Source: Osedax symbiont Rs1 (GTDB lineage: Bacteria > Pseudomonadota > Gammaproteobacteria > Pseudomonadales > Balneatricaceae). From it: a stretch of 48,622 bases of DNA. A model generated the notes under the pieces. The model saw only the letters and a list, made by a program, of their open reading frames with translations. It ran no database searches and was not told the DNA's origin. A program made the position numbers and the translations under genes. Positions 9,065 to 17,189 of this stretch are shown here, in pieces. Numbering within the stretch: position 1 is the first letter of the stretch; each line of letters opens with the position of its first letter. The stretch lies in the NCBI GenBank assembly GCA_000416275.1, contig ASZJ01000016.1:5935-54556 (forward strand). The letters run 5' to 3'.

Positions 9065-9263
9065 GATGCCTCTGCATAACTTACCCAGAGGGTATGATAA
9101 CTGCGCTCGGTAATACGGAATAACCGGCTCAACATGCCCATTTACACCAGTAACAGCCATAAAGAAGGACACACTGTACCCAAAGTGAGGGGCACACTGA
9201 CTCCGCTATCTCGGCGGTTTTTGCCTTGTCTTATCTTCGCTCGCAACGCTATGCAGAGGCCTC
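9065..9263. repeat. Family B repeat, full-length copy (B2)
   Basis: The 199-bp element has near-inverted ends: GATGCCTCTGCATAAC on the left and GCTATGCAGAGGCCTC on the right. The interior holds GGTATGATAACTGCGCTCGG, the CACCAGTAAC segment and CGGTTTTTGCCTTGTC. It lies 74 bp beyond the stop of the diguanylate cyclase gene and only 5 bp from the A2 element. Confidence 0.85.
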
Positions 9264-9336
9264 GTTATAGCTATTCATGTTATTTAGCCATCCATAATGA
9301 ATACATCACATTTTAGAGGCGTTGATCAACATTAAT

Positions 9337-10446
9337 CTAAACTTTCAAATTTTCTGAAGGTTTAGATGGAAGTGAAATATTTACCCTCGCCTTACCTTCA
9401 TTTTTAGATACGTAGAGTAACCTATCCGCCTCTTGGATAGAGGCTTCTGATGATGAGTAGTCATTGAGACTACTAATACCAGCACTGAAAGAAACATTAA
9501 TCGAAATGTTTTTAAATTTCACTGGGCTCTCAGATAATCGTTTAAGTGCTCGTTGAATCACTTGCTCCGCACCTCCTGGGGCAACTCCGATTAAAAGCGC
9601 TAAAAACTCTTCTCCGCCCCAGCGAGCTAGATGATCTATTTCACGAATGTGCTTCTTTAAATGATCAGCTACATGAATCAATACTGCATCGCCACAGTTA
9701 TGACCATATTTATCATTAATAGATTTGAAATTATCCAGGTCTATCATGACAAGGCTAACAGGGGTATTAAACCTTTCGCAACGCAAAAATTCCTCTTGGA
9801 TATACATATTCATAGCACGCCTGTTTAACAACTTCGTTAAAAAATCATTATTGACTTGTCTACGCAATAATAAAGTCGTCCTATGTACCATAGTTCCCAA
9901 CATCATGGCGCTGAATAAATACGCAATCACGTACAAAATATCATTACTGACATCCCAGTTATGACCGAAGTACGTCCCACCAATATAACAAATGACCAAA
10001 TAGATAAAGACGATTAATAAATTCAAATAAAAAGAAAACCAAAAAGTGGAATAGGCAAATAAAAATGAGATGACCATCATCGCACAAACCAAAGTAATGG
10101 ACCTTTGATTCGCCATAAAAAAGCACCATATAGAAAATAGCACTAACCAATTAACAATTTGAATTAACTGCATTTTTTTAACATATTTCAATGTTGATTT
10201 TTTTGGTTTCAAACAGAAAAGAGCGATCACTATATTATTAAAATAGACTATAAGCAGCAAATAGAAAAAGACGTTGGCAGAATAAAAGCTTATATTTAGA
10301 AAAACGCCAATGAAACTTGTCATAAGGGCGACATGGTATGCCACCAAAGTAAATATAAAATATTGGATGGTTTTTTGCTTAAGTGTTCCTATTTGATTAT
10401 ACCATTGGGATATTTTAGTTGAAAAAACCAAAAAATTTGTGCTCAT
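9337..10446 (-). CDS. Membrane-bound diguanylate cyclase (GGDEF)
   Basis: This 369-residue protein would make c-di-GMP at the inner membrane. Residues about 25-185 form six hydrophobic helices, followed by a GGDEF domain. The active site is GGEEF at 277-281, a functional variant of GGDEF. The metal-binding aspartate is in MIDLDNF near residue 236. An inhibitory RxxD site (R268-D271) lies five residues before GGEEF, so product feedback is expected. No defined sensor domain other than the membrane block is visible. The ATG has an AAGG ribosome site. It stands alone between repeat-filled spaces. Sure of the activity class, not of the signal. Confidence 0.9.
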   Translation of the reverse strand: MSTNFLVFSTKISQWYNQIGTLKQKTIQYFIFTLVAYHVALMTSFIGVFLNISFYSANVFFYLLLIVYFNNIVIALFCLKPKKSTLKYVKKMQLIQIVNWLVLFSIWCFFMANQRSITLVCAMMVISFLFAYSTFWFSFYLNLLIVFIYLVICYIGGTYFGHNWDVSNDILYVIAYLFSAMMLGTMVHRTTLLLRRQVNNDFLTKLLNRRAMNMYIQEEFLRCERFNTPVSLVMIDLDNFKSINDKYGHNCGDAVLIHVADHLKKHIREIDHLARWGGEEFLALLIGVAPGGAEQVIQRALKRLSESPVKFKNISINVSFSAGISSLNDYSSSEASIQEADRLLYVSKNEGKARVNISLPSKPSENLKV

Positions 10447-10573
10447 TTACCTTAAATCCATTTTTTATCACGAAGATTAACTTAGATATACATTTGAGCT
10501 TAACACGTAAGCTTGATTCATCTAATTCGCTGTCCATTTTGTTGAGTAAGACACTGCTTATTCTTATTTTATA

Positions 10574-10608
10574 CCTGAATCCGTGACTTCAAAGTAAATA
10601 ATGAGCGC
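10574..10608. repeat. Family A repeat, solo end (A3)
   Basis: It starts CCTGAATCCGTGACTTCAAA and continues GTAAATAATGAGCGCTG, matching the left end of reverse-oriented family A copies for about 35 bp and then losing similarity. No matching right end is seen. Confidence 0.6.
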
Positions 10609-11041
10609 TGTGCACTTATTGAAAGAAGCTGCATCTAAGAGTTTCTCTTAGTCGGCGTAGTTTAAATTATAACCAACAACTAATCGATCTCTTTTTGACC
10701 TTAACGTTAATTACCCACATTCAATCATGTCGCATTATTGCAACTCAAATACAGTACATATTATTAACAGTGTATTTTGTATTATTAATATCGCTTAACA
10801 GCTAGTTATGATCAAATAACGCACTGCTGTTTTTATTTTTGCTAGGTACGCACAACTCCTCTTTGCGTTATTATGATATCTGGCACATCTGGGAAGCAAG
10901 ATAGATGTAGCATCCTGTAAATTGTTCCCGAAAAATCAAATCAACATTATAATGACGTGTTTGATATCACCCGACCATCTTATTCGAGATTGCCACTACT
11001 GCTGAAGCGGGCTTTTGTAAATTTCAGCTCAAATAAATGAG

Positions 11042-11076
11042 CCTTGTCTAAAATCTAGTCGTTATGCATAGGTCTC
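11042..11076. repeat. Family B repeat, right-end fragment
   Basis: CCTTGTCTAAAATC followed by GTCGTTATGCATAGGTCTC aligns with the terminal 35-40 bp of family B. The rest of the element is missing. Confidence 0.6.
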
Positions 11077-11157
11077 AGCTTCTCAAAGCTAAGCCTCAAG
11101 CAGACTATTCACTCTGCCACGATTAAAGATGGATCATCTCGAGAACCCAACCTATAT

Positions 11158-11317
11158 CCTGAATCAGTGACTTCAATGCACCACATAGCGCAAGCTATTG
11201 ATTCTACAGCGGTTAGAAAAATGCCCGCTGAACCTACGGGTGCAGCTAAGATTTTTCAATTCCACTGTAAAACCAATATCTTACACTCTGTATTCACTTT
11301 GAAGTCACGGATTCAGG
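11158..11317. repeat. Family A repeat, intact copy with 5-bp target duplication (A4)
   Basis: The 160-bp element begins CCTGAATCAGTGACTTCA and ends TGAAGTCACGGATTCAGG, which are inverted repeats of each other with one mismatch in 18. It is flanked on both sides by TATAT (11153-11157 and 11318-11322), the pattern left by transposition with a 5-bp target duplication. There is no open frame inside. This copy is the best reference for the short (160-bp) subfamily. Confidence 0.85.
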
Positions 11318-11473
11318 TATATGAAATCAATAAATATAAAACATAGTCCGCCAACTATTTAAACTATGAACTACTATTAGCCTGTGTTTTCGCGCACTCA
11401 ATAATGATGTTTAGCGGCACTTTGCTTGAATAAGCAAGGCGCTCGCAGTAGGCTGTGTTGATGGATGATTAAA

Positions 11474-11541
11474 CCTGAATTAGTAATGCTCATGTGTGCT
11501 TAGCATCAGCTATGGATCCACAGAGAAAGCATGAATTCAGG
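11474..11541. repeat. Family A repeat, short 68-bp derivative, decayed
   Basis: It begins CCTGAATTAGTAATG and ends CATGAATTCAGG; the middle retains TAGC and AGCTATGGATCCAC, in line with the 68-bp derivatives at 4312-4379 and 29000-29067. It ends 24 bp before the aqpZ start codon, just upstream of its ribosome site. Confidence 0.5.
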
Positions 11542-11565
11542 GAAAACTAACAAAAGGAGTTGTAT

Positions 11566-12288
11566 ATGAATTTATCTAAAAAGCTGGCCGCAGAGTTTCT
11601 CGGTACATTTTGGCTGGTATTAGGGGGTTGCGGCAGTGCCGTGTTAGCAGCGGCCTTCCCCGAGGTGGGTATTGGCCTACTGGGAGTGTCACTCGCCTTT
11701 GGTTTAACTGTATTAACGATGGCGTTCGCCATCGGCCATATATCCGGCTGCCATTTAAACCCTGCGGTATCAATCGGCCTATTTGTTGCCGGCCGATTTA
11801 ACAAGACGGAATTAGCACCCTACATTCTCGCCCAAGTGTTAGGTGGTATTTTTGGCGCGGCGATTTTATATGTAATAGCCAGTGGCCAAGCTGATTTCAG
11901 TACCGCTGGAGGCTTTGCAGCTAACGGCTATGGGGAACACAGCCCTGGAGGCTACAGCTTGCTGGCCGCCTTAGTGTGTGAAGTAGTGATGACCTTTATG
12001 TTTTTAATCATTATTTTAGGCGCCACTGATGCCCGCGCTCCCGCTGGGTTCGCACCTTTAGCAATTGGCTTGGGCTTAACACTGATCCATCTCATCAGCA
12101 TCCCGGTCACTAATACTTCGGTAAACCCCGCCAGAAGTACCGCGGTGGCAATATTTGCCGGAGATTGGGCCATCGCTCAGCTCTGGTTATTTTGGCTGGC
12201 GCCGATTGTCGGCGCTGCTATCGCAGGCGTCGTTTACGCTTGGTTATCAAGCGACTCCGTGCAATCCCCTGCCACTGATTCGCAGTAA
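11566..12288 (+). CDS. aqpZ: Aquaporin Z (water channel)
   Basis: This is a six-helix inner-membrane MIP channel for water. The two NPA half-helix motifs are present: HLNPAVS (N65-A67) and SVNPARS near residue 186. The His of LIHLIS and the Arg of NPARS fit the narrow, water-selective filter of AqpZ rather than the glycerol facilitator GlpF. At 240 residues its length is normal. The ATG at 11566 has an AAAAGGAG site 6 bp upstream; an in-frame TTG two codons earlier is not needed. It stands alone, with family A and B elements on either side. Osmotic regulation is plausible but not visible. Confidence 0.95.
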   Translation: MNLSKKLAAEFLGTFWLVLGGCGSAVLAAAFPEVGIGLLGVSLAFGLTVLTMAFAIGHISGCHLNPAVSIGLFVAGRFNKTELAPYILAQVLGGIFGAAILYVIASGQADFSTAGGFAANGYGEHSPGGYSLLAALVCEVVMTFMFLIIILGATDARAPAGFAPLAIGLGLTLIHLISIPVTNTSVNPARSTAVAIFAGDWAIAQLWLFWLAPIVGAAIAGVVYAWLSSDSVQSPATDSQ

Positions 12289-12302
12289 TCGCAGTAATCG
12301 CA
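12280..12302. repeat. 9-bp tandem repeat at the aqpZ stop
   Basis: TCGCAGTAA occurs twice in tandem, followed by TCGCAG. The first unit contains the aqpZ stop codon TAA (12286-12288) and the second adds an in-frame TAA. This looks like slippage at the gene end. Confidence 0.7.
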
Positions 12303-12312
12303 GATTCAGTTT

Positions 12313-12515
12313 GAGACCTTCGCATAACGTTGCGAGCAAAGATAACACAAGGCAAAAACCGGCGATATAGCGGAGTCAGTGCGCCCCTCACTTTGGGTGC
12401 AGTGTGCCCCTGTTTATGGGTATTACTGGTGTAAATGAGCATATTGAGCCGGTTTTTAACGCCGTATTACCGAGCGCTGTTATCATACCCTCTTGGTAAG
12501 TTATGCAAAGGTCTC
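12313..12515. repeat. Family B repeat, full-length copy (B3)
   Basis: The 203-bp element has the best-preserved ends: GAGACCTTCGCATAAC and GTTATGCAAAGGTCTC, inverted with two mismatches in 16. An internal inverted pair, AAAAACCGGC and GCCGGTTTTT, is also present, so the whole unit can fold into a long hairpin or cruciform. Flanks are AGTTT on the left and AGCTT on the right, a possible worn 5-bp target duplication. It begins 25 bp after the aqpZ stop. Confidence 0.85.
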
Positions 12516-12630
12516 AGCTTAAAACTTCGATCTATACCAGTGACGGCGGGCACAGCGCGGTCACTGGATTCGCGATTTAATCACTGCTCGACTCTCGTAA
12601 AAGCTACTAGTTGATTCTACAGAGCTCTCT

Positions 12631-12800
12631 AAGGAGCCTCTGAACAAGCCATACACCCTCAGGTATGCTGAGAATCGACCGGACTGCCCACAGAACCCAG
12701 TTTTAATGGGAGTCACACTCGCTGCATGCTCGTGCTTAACTGCGAAAACCTCTGCCCTGCCCCCTAATCCCACACAGAGCCCTCTCTGTGGGATTAGCTG
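12631..12800. repeat. Possible family C repeat (C1)
   Basis: It starts AGGAGCCTCTGAACAAGCC followed by ATACACCCTC and, further on, CCGGAC. The same order of segments occurs at 25641-25696 (GGAAGCCCTTGAACAAG, ACACCCCC, CCGGAC). The right boundary is unclear; the hairpin at 12763-12796 may be its end. Two partial matches are weak support for a family. Confidence 0.35.
12763..12796. other. Strong inverted repeat (16-bp stem, 2-base centre)
   Basis: CTAATCCCACACAGAG, CC, CTCTCTGTGGGATTAG: 15 of 16 positions pair. There is no U-tract on either side, so it is not a typical intrinsic terminator. It may be part of the family C element or a cruciform site. Confidence 0.6.
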
Positions 12801-12887
12801 ACTAAGTCCAGTCGCTAGTTTTTCAGTAAAGCGATCAATAATTCAGCAACTGGGGATGGTTTTATGCTTAATTTTTAAACATTATGC

Positions 12888-12916
12888 TTTACGTTTACGT
12901 AAACTTACCCTATATT
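12888..12916 (+). promoter_or_regulatory. liu operon promoter with LiuR-type operator
   Basis: A dyad TTTACGT-TT-ACGTAAA occupies 12888-12903. It fills the spacer between a possible -35 (TTTACG, 12888-12893) and -10 (TATATT, 12911-12916) 17 bp apart, the usual placement for a MerR-family operator. As I recall, the described LiuR motif of gammaproteobacteria is a similar ACGT-containing palindrome. It lies about 40 bp upstream of liuR, implying autoregulation and control of the whole operon. Confidence 0.65.
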
Positions 12917-12957
12917 TCAACTTCACCTTTAACTCTAGTTAATAAAAGTACTGATTA

Positions 12958-13347
12958 ATGACTGAACAGAGCACCTTTAGTATTAGCGAATTAGCGGCAG
13001 AATTTGACTTAACCACGCGCAGCATTCGCTTTTATGAAGACCATCAACTGCTTAACCCAGCGCGGCGCGGACAAACAAGAATTTATTCCCGTCAGGATCG
13101 CGTGCAACTCAAACTAATTTTACGAGGTAAGCGTTTAGGCTTCTCGCTGCTTGAAATCAAAGAGCTGTTTGATTTGTGGGATGCCACTGAAGGCGGCAGT
13201 GAAAAGCAATTGCGCTTACTACAAGCCAAAATTGCCGAGCGCAAGGTTGCACTAGAGCAGCAACAGCAAGACATCAAAATGCTGCAACTTGAACTAGACA
13301 ATGCGCAAAATCGTTGTATTGAAGCGCTAAAAGAGCTGCAAAAATAA
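12958..13347 (+). CDS. liuR: MerR-family regulator of leucine/isovalerate catabolism (LiuR)
   Basis: This is a 129-residue MerR-type transcription factor. The N-terminal winged helix has ISELAAEFDLTTRSIRFYEDHQLL, followed by the second wing (RIYSRQDRVQLKLILRGKRLGFSL) and a C-terminal coiled coil (residues about 80-120) for dimerisation. It has no cysteine cluster, so it is not a metal or redox type. Its position directly before liuA, with a 24-bp gap, and the operator-like dyad in its own promoter identify it as LiuR. The known family represses the liu genes until a branched-chain catabolite is present. Confidence 0.9.
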   Translation: MTEQSTFSISELAAEFDLTTRSIRFYEDHQLLNPARRGQTRIYSRQDRVQLKLILRGKRLGFSLLEIKELFDLWDATEGGSEKQLRLLQAKIAERKVALEQQQQDIKMLQLELDNAQNRCIEALKELQK

Positions 13348-13371
13348 TCCTATCCATTATAAAGAGGTCCT

Positions 13372-14541
13372 ATGATGATCGCACAATATAGCCAAATGAA
13401 TTTCGGACTTGGCGAGACAATCGATATGTTACGCGAGCAAGTCAATGCTTTTGCAGCCAAAGAAATAGCGCCTAGAGCCGCGCAAATTGATCGCGATAAT
13501 GAGTTTCCGAATGATTTATGGAAAAAATTTGGCGACATGGGGCTGTTGGGAATTACCGCCAGTGAAGAGTACGGCGGAGTGGATATGGGTTATCTCGCCC
13601 ATATTATCGCGATGGAAGAAATCAGCCGCGCCAGTGCTTCTGTGGGCTTATCCTATGGGGCGCACTCTAACCTTTGCGTTAATCAGATCAACCGCAATGG
13701 CACAGATCTGCAAAAATCCACCTATTTACCTAAACTGATCAGTGGCGAGCATATTGGAGCACTGGCCATGAGTGAACCCAATGCTGGTTCCGATGTGGTC
13801 TCGATGAAACTACACGCCAAAGATAATGGCGATCACTATCTACTGAACGGCAATAAAATGTGGATCACTAACGGCCCAGACGCCAACGTTTATGTAATCT
13901 ATGCAAAAACCGACTTACAGGCGGGCGCGAAAGGTATTAGCGCTTTCATTGTCGAGCGCGATTTTGCGGGCTTTAGTCGTCAACAAAAGCTCGATAAATT
14001 AGGCATGCGCGGTTCAAATACTTGTGAATTAGTTTTCCAAGATTGCCCGGTCCCCAAAGAAAACATGTTGGGCACGCTCAATGGTGGTGTCGCGGTATTA
14101 ATGAGCGGCTTAGATTATGAGCGGCTGGTGCTCTCCGGTGGTCCTTTAGGGATAATGCAAGCGGCATTAGATATCAGCGTGCCCTATATTCGCGATAGAG
14201 AACAGTTTGGCCAGGCTATTGGGGAGTTCCAATTGGTGCAGGGCAAAATTGCCGATATGTACACAGTGCTCAATGCCGCTAAAGCTTACACTTACCTGTC
14301 CGCCCAAGCGGCTCAACGTGGGCAAATAACCCGCAAGGATGCGGCCGGCTGTATTTTGTACTCCGCGGAGATGGCCACTAAGGTCGCCCTCGATGCTATT
14401 CAGTTACTTGGCGGCAATGGCTATGTCAATGAATTCCCAACCGGCAGATTACTCAGAGACGCTAAGCTTTACGAAATTGGTGCCGGCACCTCTGAAATTA
14501 GACGCATGTTAATTGGCAGAGAGCTTTTTTTAAACAAGTAA
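13372..14541 (+). CDS. liuA: Isovaleryl-CoA dehydrogenase
   Basis: This flavoprotein oxidises isovaleryl-CoA to 3-methylcrotonyl-CoA in leucine breakdown, passing electrons to ETF. The 389 residues have the usual acyl-CoA dehydrogenase length. The motifs are [13 protein letters not shown] (FAD and substrate), KMWITNGP, the catalytic E250 in [10 protein letters not shown], which is placed as in isovaleryl-CoA dehydrogenases rather than the medium-chain type, and the C-terminal [18 protein letters not shown]. There are two adjacent ATGs; the first, with an AAGAGG site, is used here. It is the second gene of the liu operon. Confidence 0.95.
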   Translation: MMIAQYSQMNFGLGETIDMLREQVNAFAAKEIAPRAAQIDRDNEFPNDLWKKFGDMGLLGITASEEYGGVDMGYLAHIIAMEEISRASASVGLSYGAHSNLCVNQINRNGTDLQKSTYLPKLISGEHIGALAMSEPNAGSDVVSMKLHAKDNGDHYLLNGNKMWITNGPDANVYVIYAKTDLQAGAKGISAFIVERDFAGFSRQQKLDKLGMRGSNTCELVFQDCPVPKENMLGTLNGGVAVLMSGLDYERLVLSGGPLGIMQAALDISVPYIRDREQFGQAIGEFQLVQGKIADMYTVLNAAKAYTYLSAQAAQRGQITRKDAAGCILYSAEMATKVALDAIQLLGGNGYVNEFPTGRLLRDAKLYEIGAGTSEIRRMLIGRELFLNK

Positions 14542-14584
14542 GAGCAATCAAAAGCTGCCCATACTCACCAACAGCACACTAGCA

Positions 14585-16210
14585 ATGGAAATCAAAATGC
14601 CTGTTTTAGCATCTAACATCAATCGCAATGCCGATGAATTTAACCAGCGCCATCAAGATATGCAGCTTGCCGTGACCGATTTAAAGCGGCAGATAAGCTT
14701 GGTAACTGAAGGGGGTGGAGCTAGTTATAAAGCGCGTCACCTGGCGAAAGGCAAGCTACTAGCCAGATCGAGAATTGACGCGCTGCTCGATCCTGGTAGC
14801 GCTTTTCTGGAACTTTCACAGCTGGCAGCCCTGCACGTCTATGAAGACAATGTCCCCTGCGCCGGGGTCATTACCGGCATCGGCCAAGTTAATGGCATTA
14901 AATGTATGATTATCGCCAACGACGCGACTGTCAAAGGCGGTACTTACTACCCACTGACCGTCAAAAAGCATTTACGCGCTCAAGAAATAGCCGAACAAAA
15001 CCACTTACCTTGTATTTACCTCGTAGATTCAGGGGGGGCTAACTTGCCACAACAAGACCAAGTATTTCCCGATCGCGATCACTTTGGGCGGATATTTTTC
15101 AACCAGGCCAGAATGTCTGCTAAAGGCATCGCCCAAATTGCGGTGGTCATGGGCCTTTGTACCGCAGGCGGCGCCTATGTACCGGCGATGGCCGACGAAT
15201 CGATCATCGTTAAAGGACAAGGCACTATTTTCTTAGCGGGTCCGCCACTGGTTAAAGCAGCCACCGGCGAAATTGTATCGGCAGAGGATCTTGGCGGCGC
15301 TCAAGTGCATTGCAAGGTGTCAGGTGTGGCCGATTATATGGCGCAAAACGATCACCACGCCCTGCAAATTGCCCGAGATTGCATCGCCAGTTTAAATATT
15401 AGCCAAGACAGTACAGCGCAAGTTGCAAGAAAAGAGCCCACCCCGCCCCTGTATAATATTAATGAGTTATACGGCATTGTTGGCACCGATTTAAGAAAGC
15501 CCTTTGATGTCCGAGAAGTGATCGCGCGCATTGTTGATGGCTCAGAATTTGATGAATTCAAAAAACACTTCGGCACTACGTTAGTCACTGGCTTCGCCCA
15601 TATCTTTGGCTATCCTGTCGGGATAGTGGCGAATAATGGGGTGTTGTTTAGTGAATCGGCACTCAAAGGCGCGCATTTTATTCAACTGTGCTGCCAGCGC
15701 AAGATTCCGCTGCTATTTTTGCAAAATATAACCGGTTTTATGGTGGGGCAAAAGTACGAAGCTGAAGGCATCGCCAAGCACGGCGCTAAACTAGTTAATG
15801 CGGTGGCCTGTGCTGCCGTGCCTAAATTAACCATTTTAATCGGCGGCTCTTTTGGCGCGGGGAATTATGGTATGTGTGGTCGAGCCTACGACCCTAATTT
15901 TCTGTGGATGTGGCCAAATGCACGTATCTCAGTAATGGGCGGCGAGCAGGCGGCAGGTGTGATGGCCACCGTCACTAGAGATGCCAAAGAGCGCCGCGGT
16001 GAAACTTGGAGTGCCGAGCAAGAAACTGCATTTAAACGTCCGATCATCGACACTTACGAACAACAAGGTCATCCCTATTATGCCTCCGCCAGATTATGGG
16101 ACGATGGGGTTATCGACCCCATTCAGACGCGGGATGTGCTTGGACTAGGGCTAGCCGCTGCACTTAACAAGCCGATAGCCGATAGCCAATTTGGAATATT
16201 TAGAATGTAA
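14585..16210 (+). CDS. liuB: Methylcrotonyl-CoA carboxylase, carboxyltransferase (beta) subunit
   Basis: It transfers the carboxyl group from biotin to 3-methylcrotonyl-CoA. The 541-residue product has the tandem crotonase-like carboxyltransferase fold: [30 protein letters not shown] (the acetyl-CoA carboxylase-like N half, split), [16 protein letters not shown], and in the C half [22 protein letters not shown] and [16 protein letters not shown]. These are hallmarks of methylcrotonyl- rather than propionyl-CoA carboxylase. It partners with LiuD. The start is the first ATG; a second in-frame ATG four codons on is possible since the ribosome site is weak. Confidence 0.95.
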   Translation: MEIKMPVLASNINRNADEFNQRHQDMQLAVTDLKRQISLVTEGGGASYKARHLAKGKLLARSRIDALLDPGSAFLELSQLAALHVYEDNVPCAGVITGIGQVNGIKCMIIANDATVKGGTYYPLTVKKHLRAQEIAEQNHLPCIYLVDSGGANLPQQDQVFPDRDHFGRIFFNQARMSAKGIAQIAVVMGLCTAGGAYVPAMADESIIVKGQGTIFLAGPPLVKAATGEIVSAEDLGGAQVHCKVSGVADYMAQNDHHALQIARDCIASLNISQDSTAQVARKEPTPPLYNINELYGIVGTDLRKPFDVREVIARIVDGSEFDEFKKHFGTTLVTGFAHIFGYPVGIVANNGVLFSESALKGAHFIQLCCQRKIPLLFLQNITGFMVGQKYEAEGIAKHGAKLVNAVACAAVPKLTILIGGSFGAGNYGMCGRAYDPNFLWMWPNARISVMGGEQAAGVMATVTRDAKERRGETWSAEQETAFKRPIIDTYEQQGHPYYASARLWDDGVIDPIQTRDVLGLGLAAALNKPIADSQFGIFRM

Positions 16211-16279
16211 TTAACTTTAGATTAAAACTGTATCTATTTGATTATTAAATTTTAAATTACCGAACAAGGATTTATATCT

Positions 16280-17065
16280 ATGTGCCAAGCCAATGTTATT
16301 TTTACGCAAGCAGCCAACGGAATAGCGACATTAACCTTAAATCGTCCAGAGATCAGAAATGCTTTTGATGATCAAATGATAGCAACCTTGATCACCCATT
16401 TAGAGCAGATAGAGCAATCTTCTACGATCAAAGTGTTATTGCTAAAAGCCAACGGCAAGCACTTTAGTGCCGGAGCAGATCTTAAATGGATGGCGCAGAT
16501 GGCCGAAAACCAGCCCGCGCAAAATTTTGCAGATGCCCAGCAATTGGCGAAACTAATGTACCTGCTCAACCGCTTAAGCAAACCGACAGTCGCGATTATC
16601 CAAGGCGCTGCATTTGGTGGAGCGGTCGGGTTAGCTGCGTGTTGCGATATGGTCTTCGCCACTGAACAAGCGAGCTTTTGCCTCAGTGAAGTGAAGCTGG
16701 GGTTAATTCCCGCCGCCATTAGCCCCTATGTAATACGCGCAATTGGTGAACGTCAGGCGAGAAGGTATTTTATCAGTGCGGAAATGTTCAGCGCTAGCAC
16801 TGCATTAGATCTAGGCTTAGTCCATCAAATAGCTCCCAATCAAGATGCCCTAGAAAGCATCAGCAGTGACTGGCTAAAAAACTTATTAAACAATGGCCCG
16901 CTGGCGATGCAAGCCGTCAAAAAGCTAGTACTTGAGGTAAGTTTGCAGAATATCGACGATCGTCTAATCGCAGATACAGCCCAGCGAATTGCCGATATAC
17001 GAGCGACACCTGAAGCAAAAGAGGGTCTGGCGGCTTTTTTGCAAAAAAGAACAGCTGCTTGGTAG
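16280..17065 (+). CDS. liuC: Methylglutaconyl-CoA hydratase (enoyl-CoA hydratase family)
   Basis: It hydrates 3-methylglutaconyl-CoA to HMG-CoA, the step between the carboxylase and the lyase. The 261-residue crotonase-fold protein has the oxyanion-hole segments GKHFSAGADLKWM and GAAFGGAVGLAACCDMVFA. The acid/base region is CLSEVKLGLIPAAISPYV, with Glu in the SEVKLGL position. The C-terminal helix is typical. An AAGGA site lies upstream of the ATG. Function is assigned from its place in the liu operon, since the family alone would only say enoyl-CoA hydratase. Confidence 0.92.
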   Translation: MCQANVIFTQAANGIATLTLNRPEIRNAFDDQMIATLITHLEQIEQSSTIKVLLLKANGKHFSAGADLKWMAQMAENQPAQNFADAQQLAKLMYLLNRLSKPTVAIIQGAAFGGAVGLAACCDMVFATEQASFCLSEVKLGLIPAAISPYVIRAIGERQARRYFISAEMFSASTALDLGLVHQIAPNQDALESISSDWLKNLLNNGPLAMQAVKKLVLEVSLQNIDDRLIADTAQRIADIRATPEAKEGLAAFLQKRTAAW

Positions 17066-17189
17066 CAGAGAGTTAACACTAGCCCTTTAAATTGAGCTTA
17101 GCATCTTGGCTTTCAATAGCGCTGTTGGCTGTTGAGCCAAAACCCCAAACCATAGATACAGGCTGATCTAAAGCCTTTAGGTATTCATT

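Larger units (their letters stand above)
8590..9336. other. Intergenic region between crbR and the diguanylate cyclase gene, filled by repeats
   Basis: No gene is visible. About 560 of the 747 bp are dispersed repeats in the order B (8701-8847), A (8861-9059), B (9065-9263), almost end to end. The only non-repeat stretch upstream of crbR is 8590-8700, which includes the dyad at 8671-8689. Confidence 0.75.
10447..11565. other. Long intergenic region upstream of aqpZ
   Basis: There is no gene in about 1.1 kb; no frame shows a start, ribosome site and protein-like sequence together. The region holds four repeat remnants: A ends at 10574-10608, a B end at 11042-11076, a full A copy at 11158-11317 and a short A derivative at 11474-11541. 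The rest (for example 10610-11040) shows nothing I recognise. It is AT-rich and may carry the promoters of the cyclase gene and aqpZ. Confidence 0.6.
12289..12957. other. Intergenic region between aqpZ and liuR
   Basis: It contains a full family B copy (12313-12515), a family C candidate (12631-12800) with a strong hairpin (12763-12796), and the liuR promoter with its operator (12888-12916). A 70-codon minus-strand frame at 12561-12773 lies within the repeat-like part and is not supported as a gene. Confidence 0.65.

Noticed and set aside
9134-9316. 60-codon plus-strand frame in the B2 repeat
   Set aside because: The same translated pieces recur in other B copies (for example 12218-12442 and 26804-27037) in different frames of completeness; this reflects the repeat, not a gene.
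12561-12773. 70-codon minus-strand frame MGLGGRAEVF...
   Set aside because: It lies in a repeat-like stretch, has no ribosome site that I can see, and no recognised domain. Similar small frames are often annotated from repeats.
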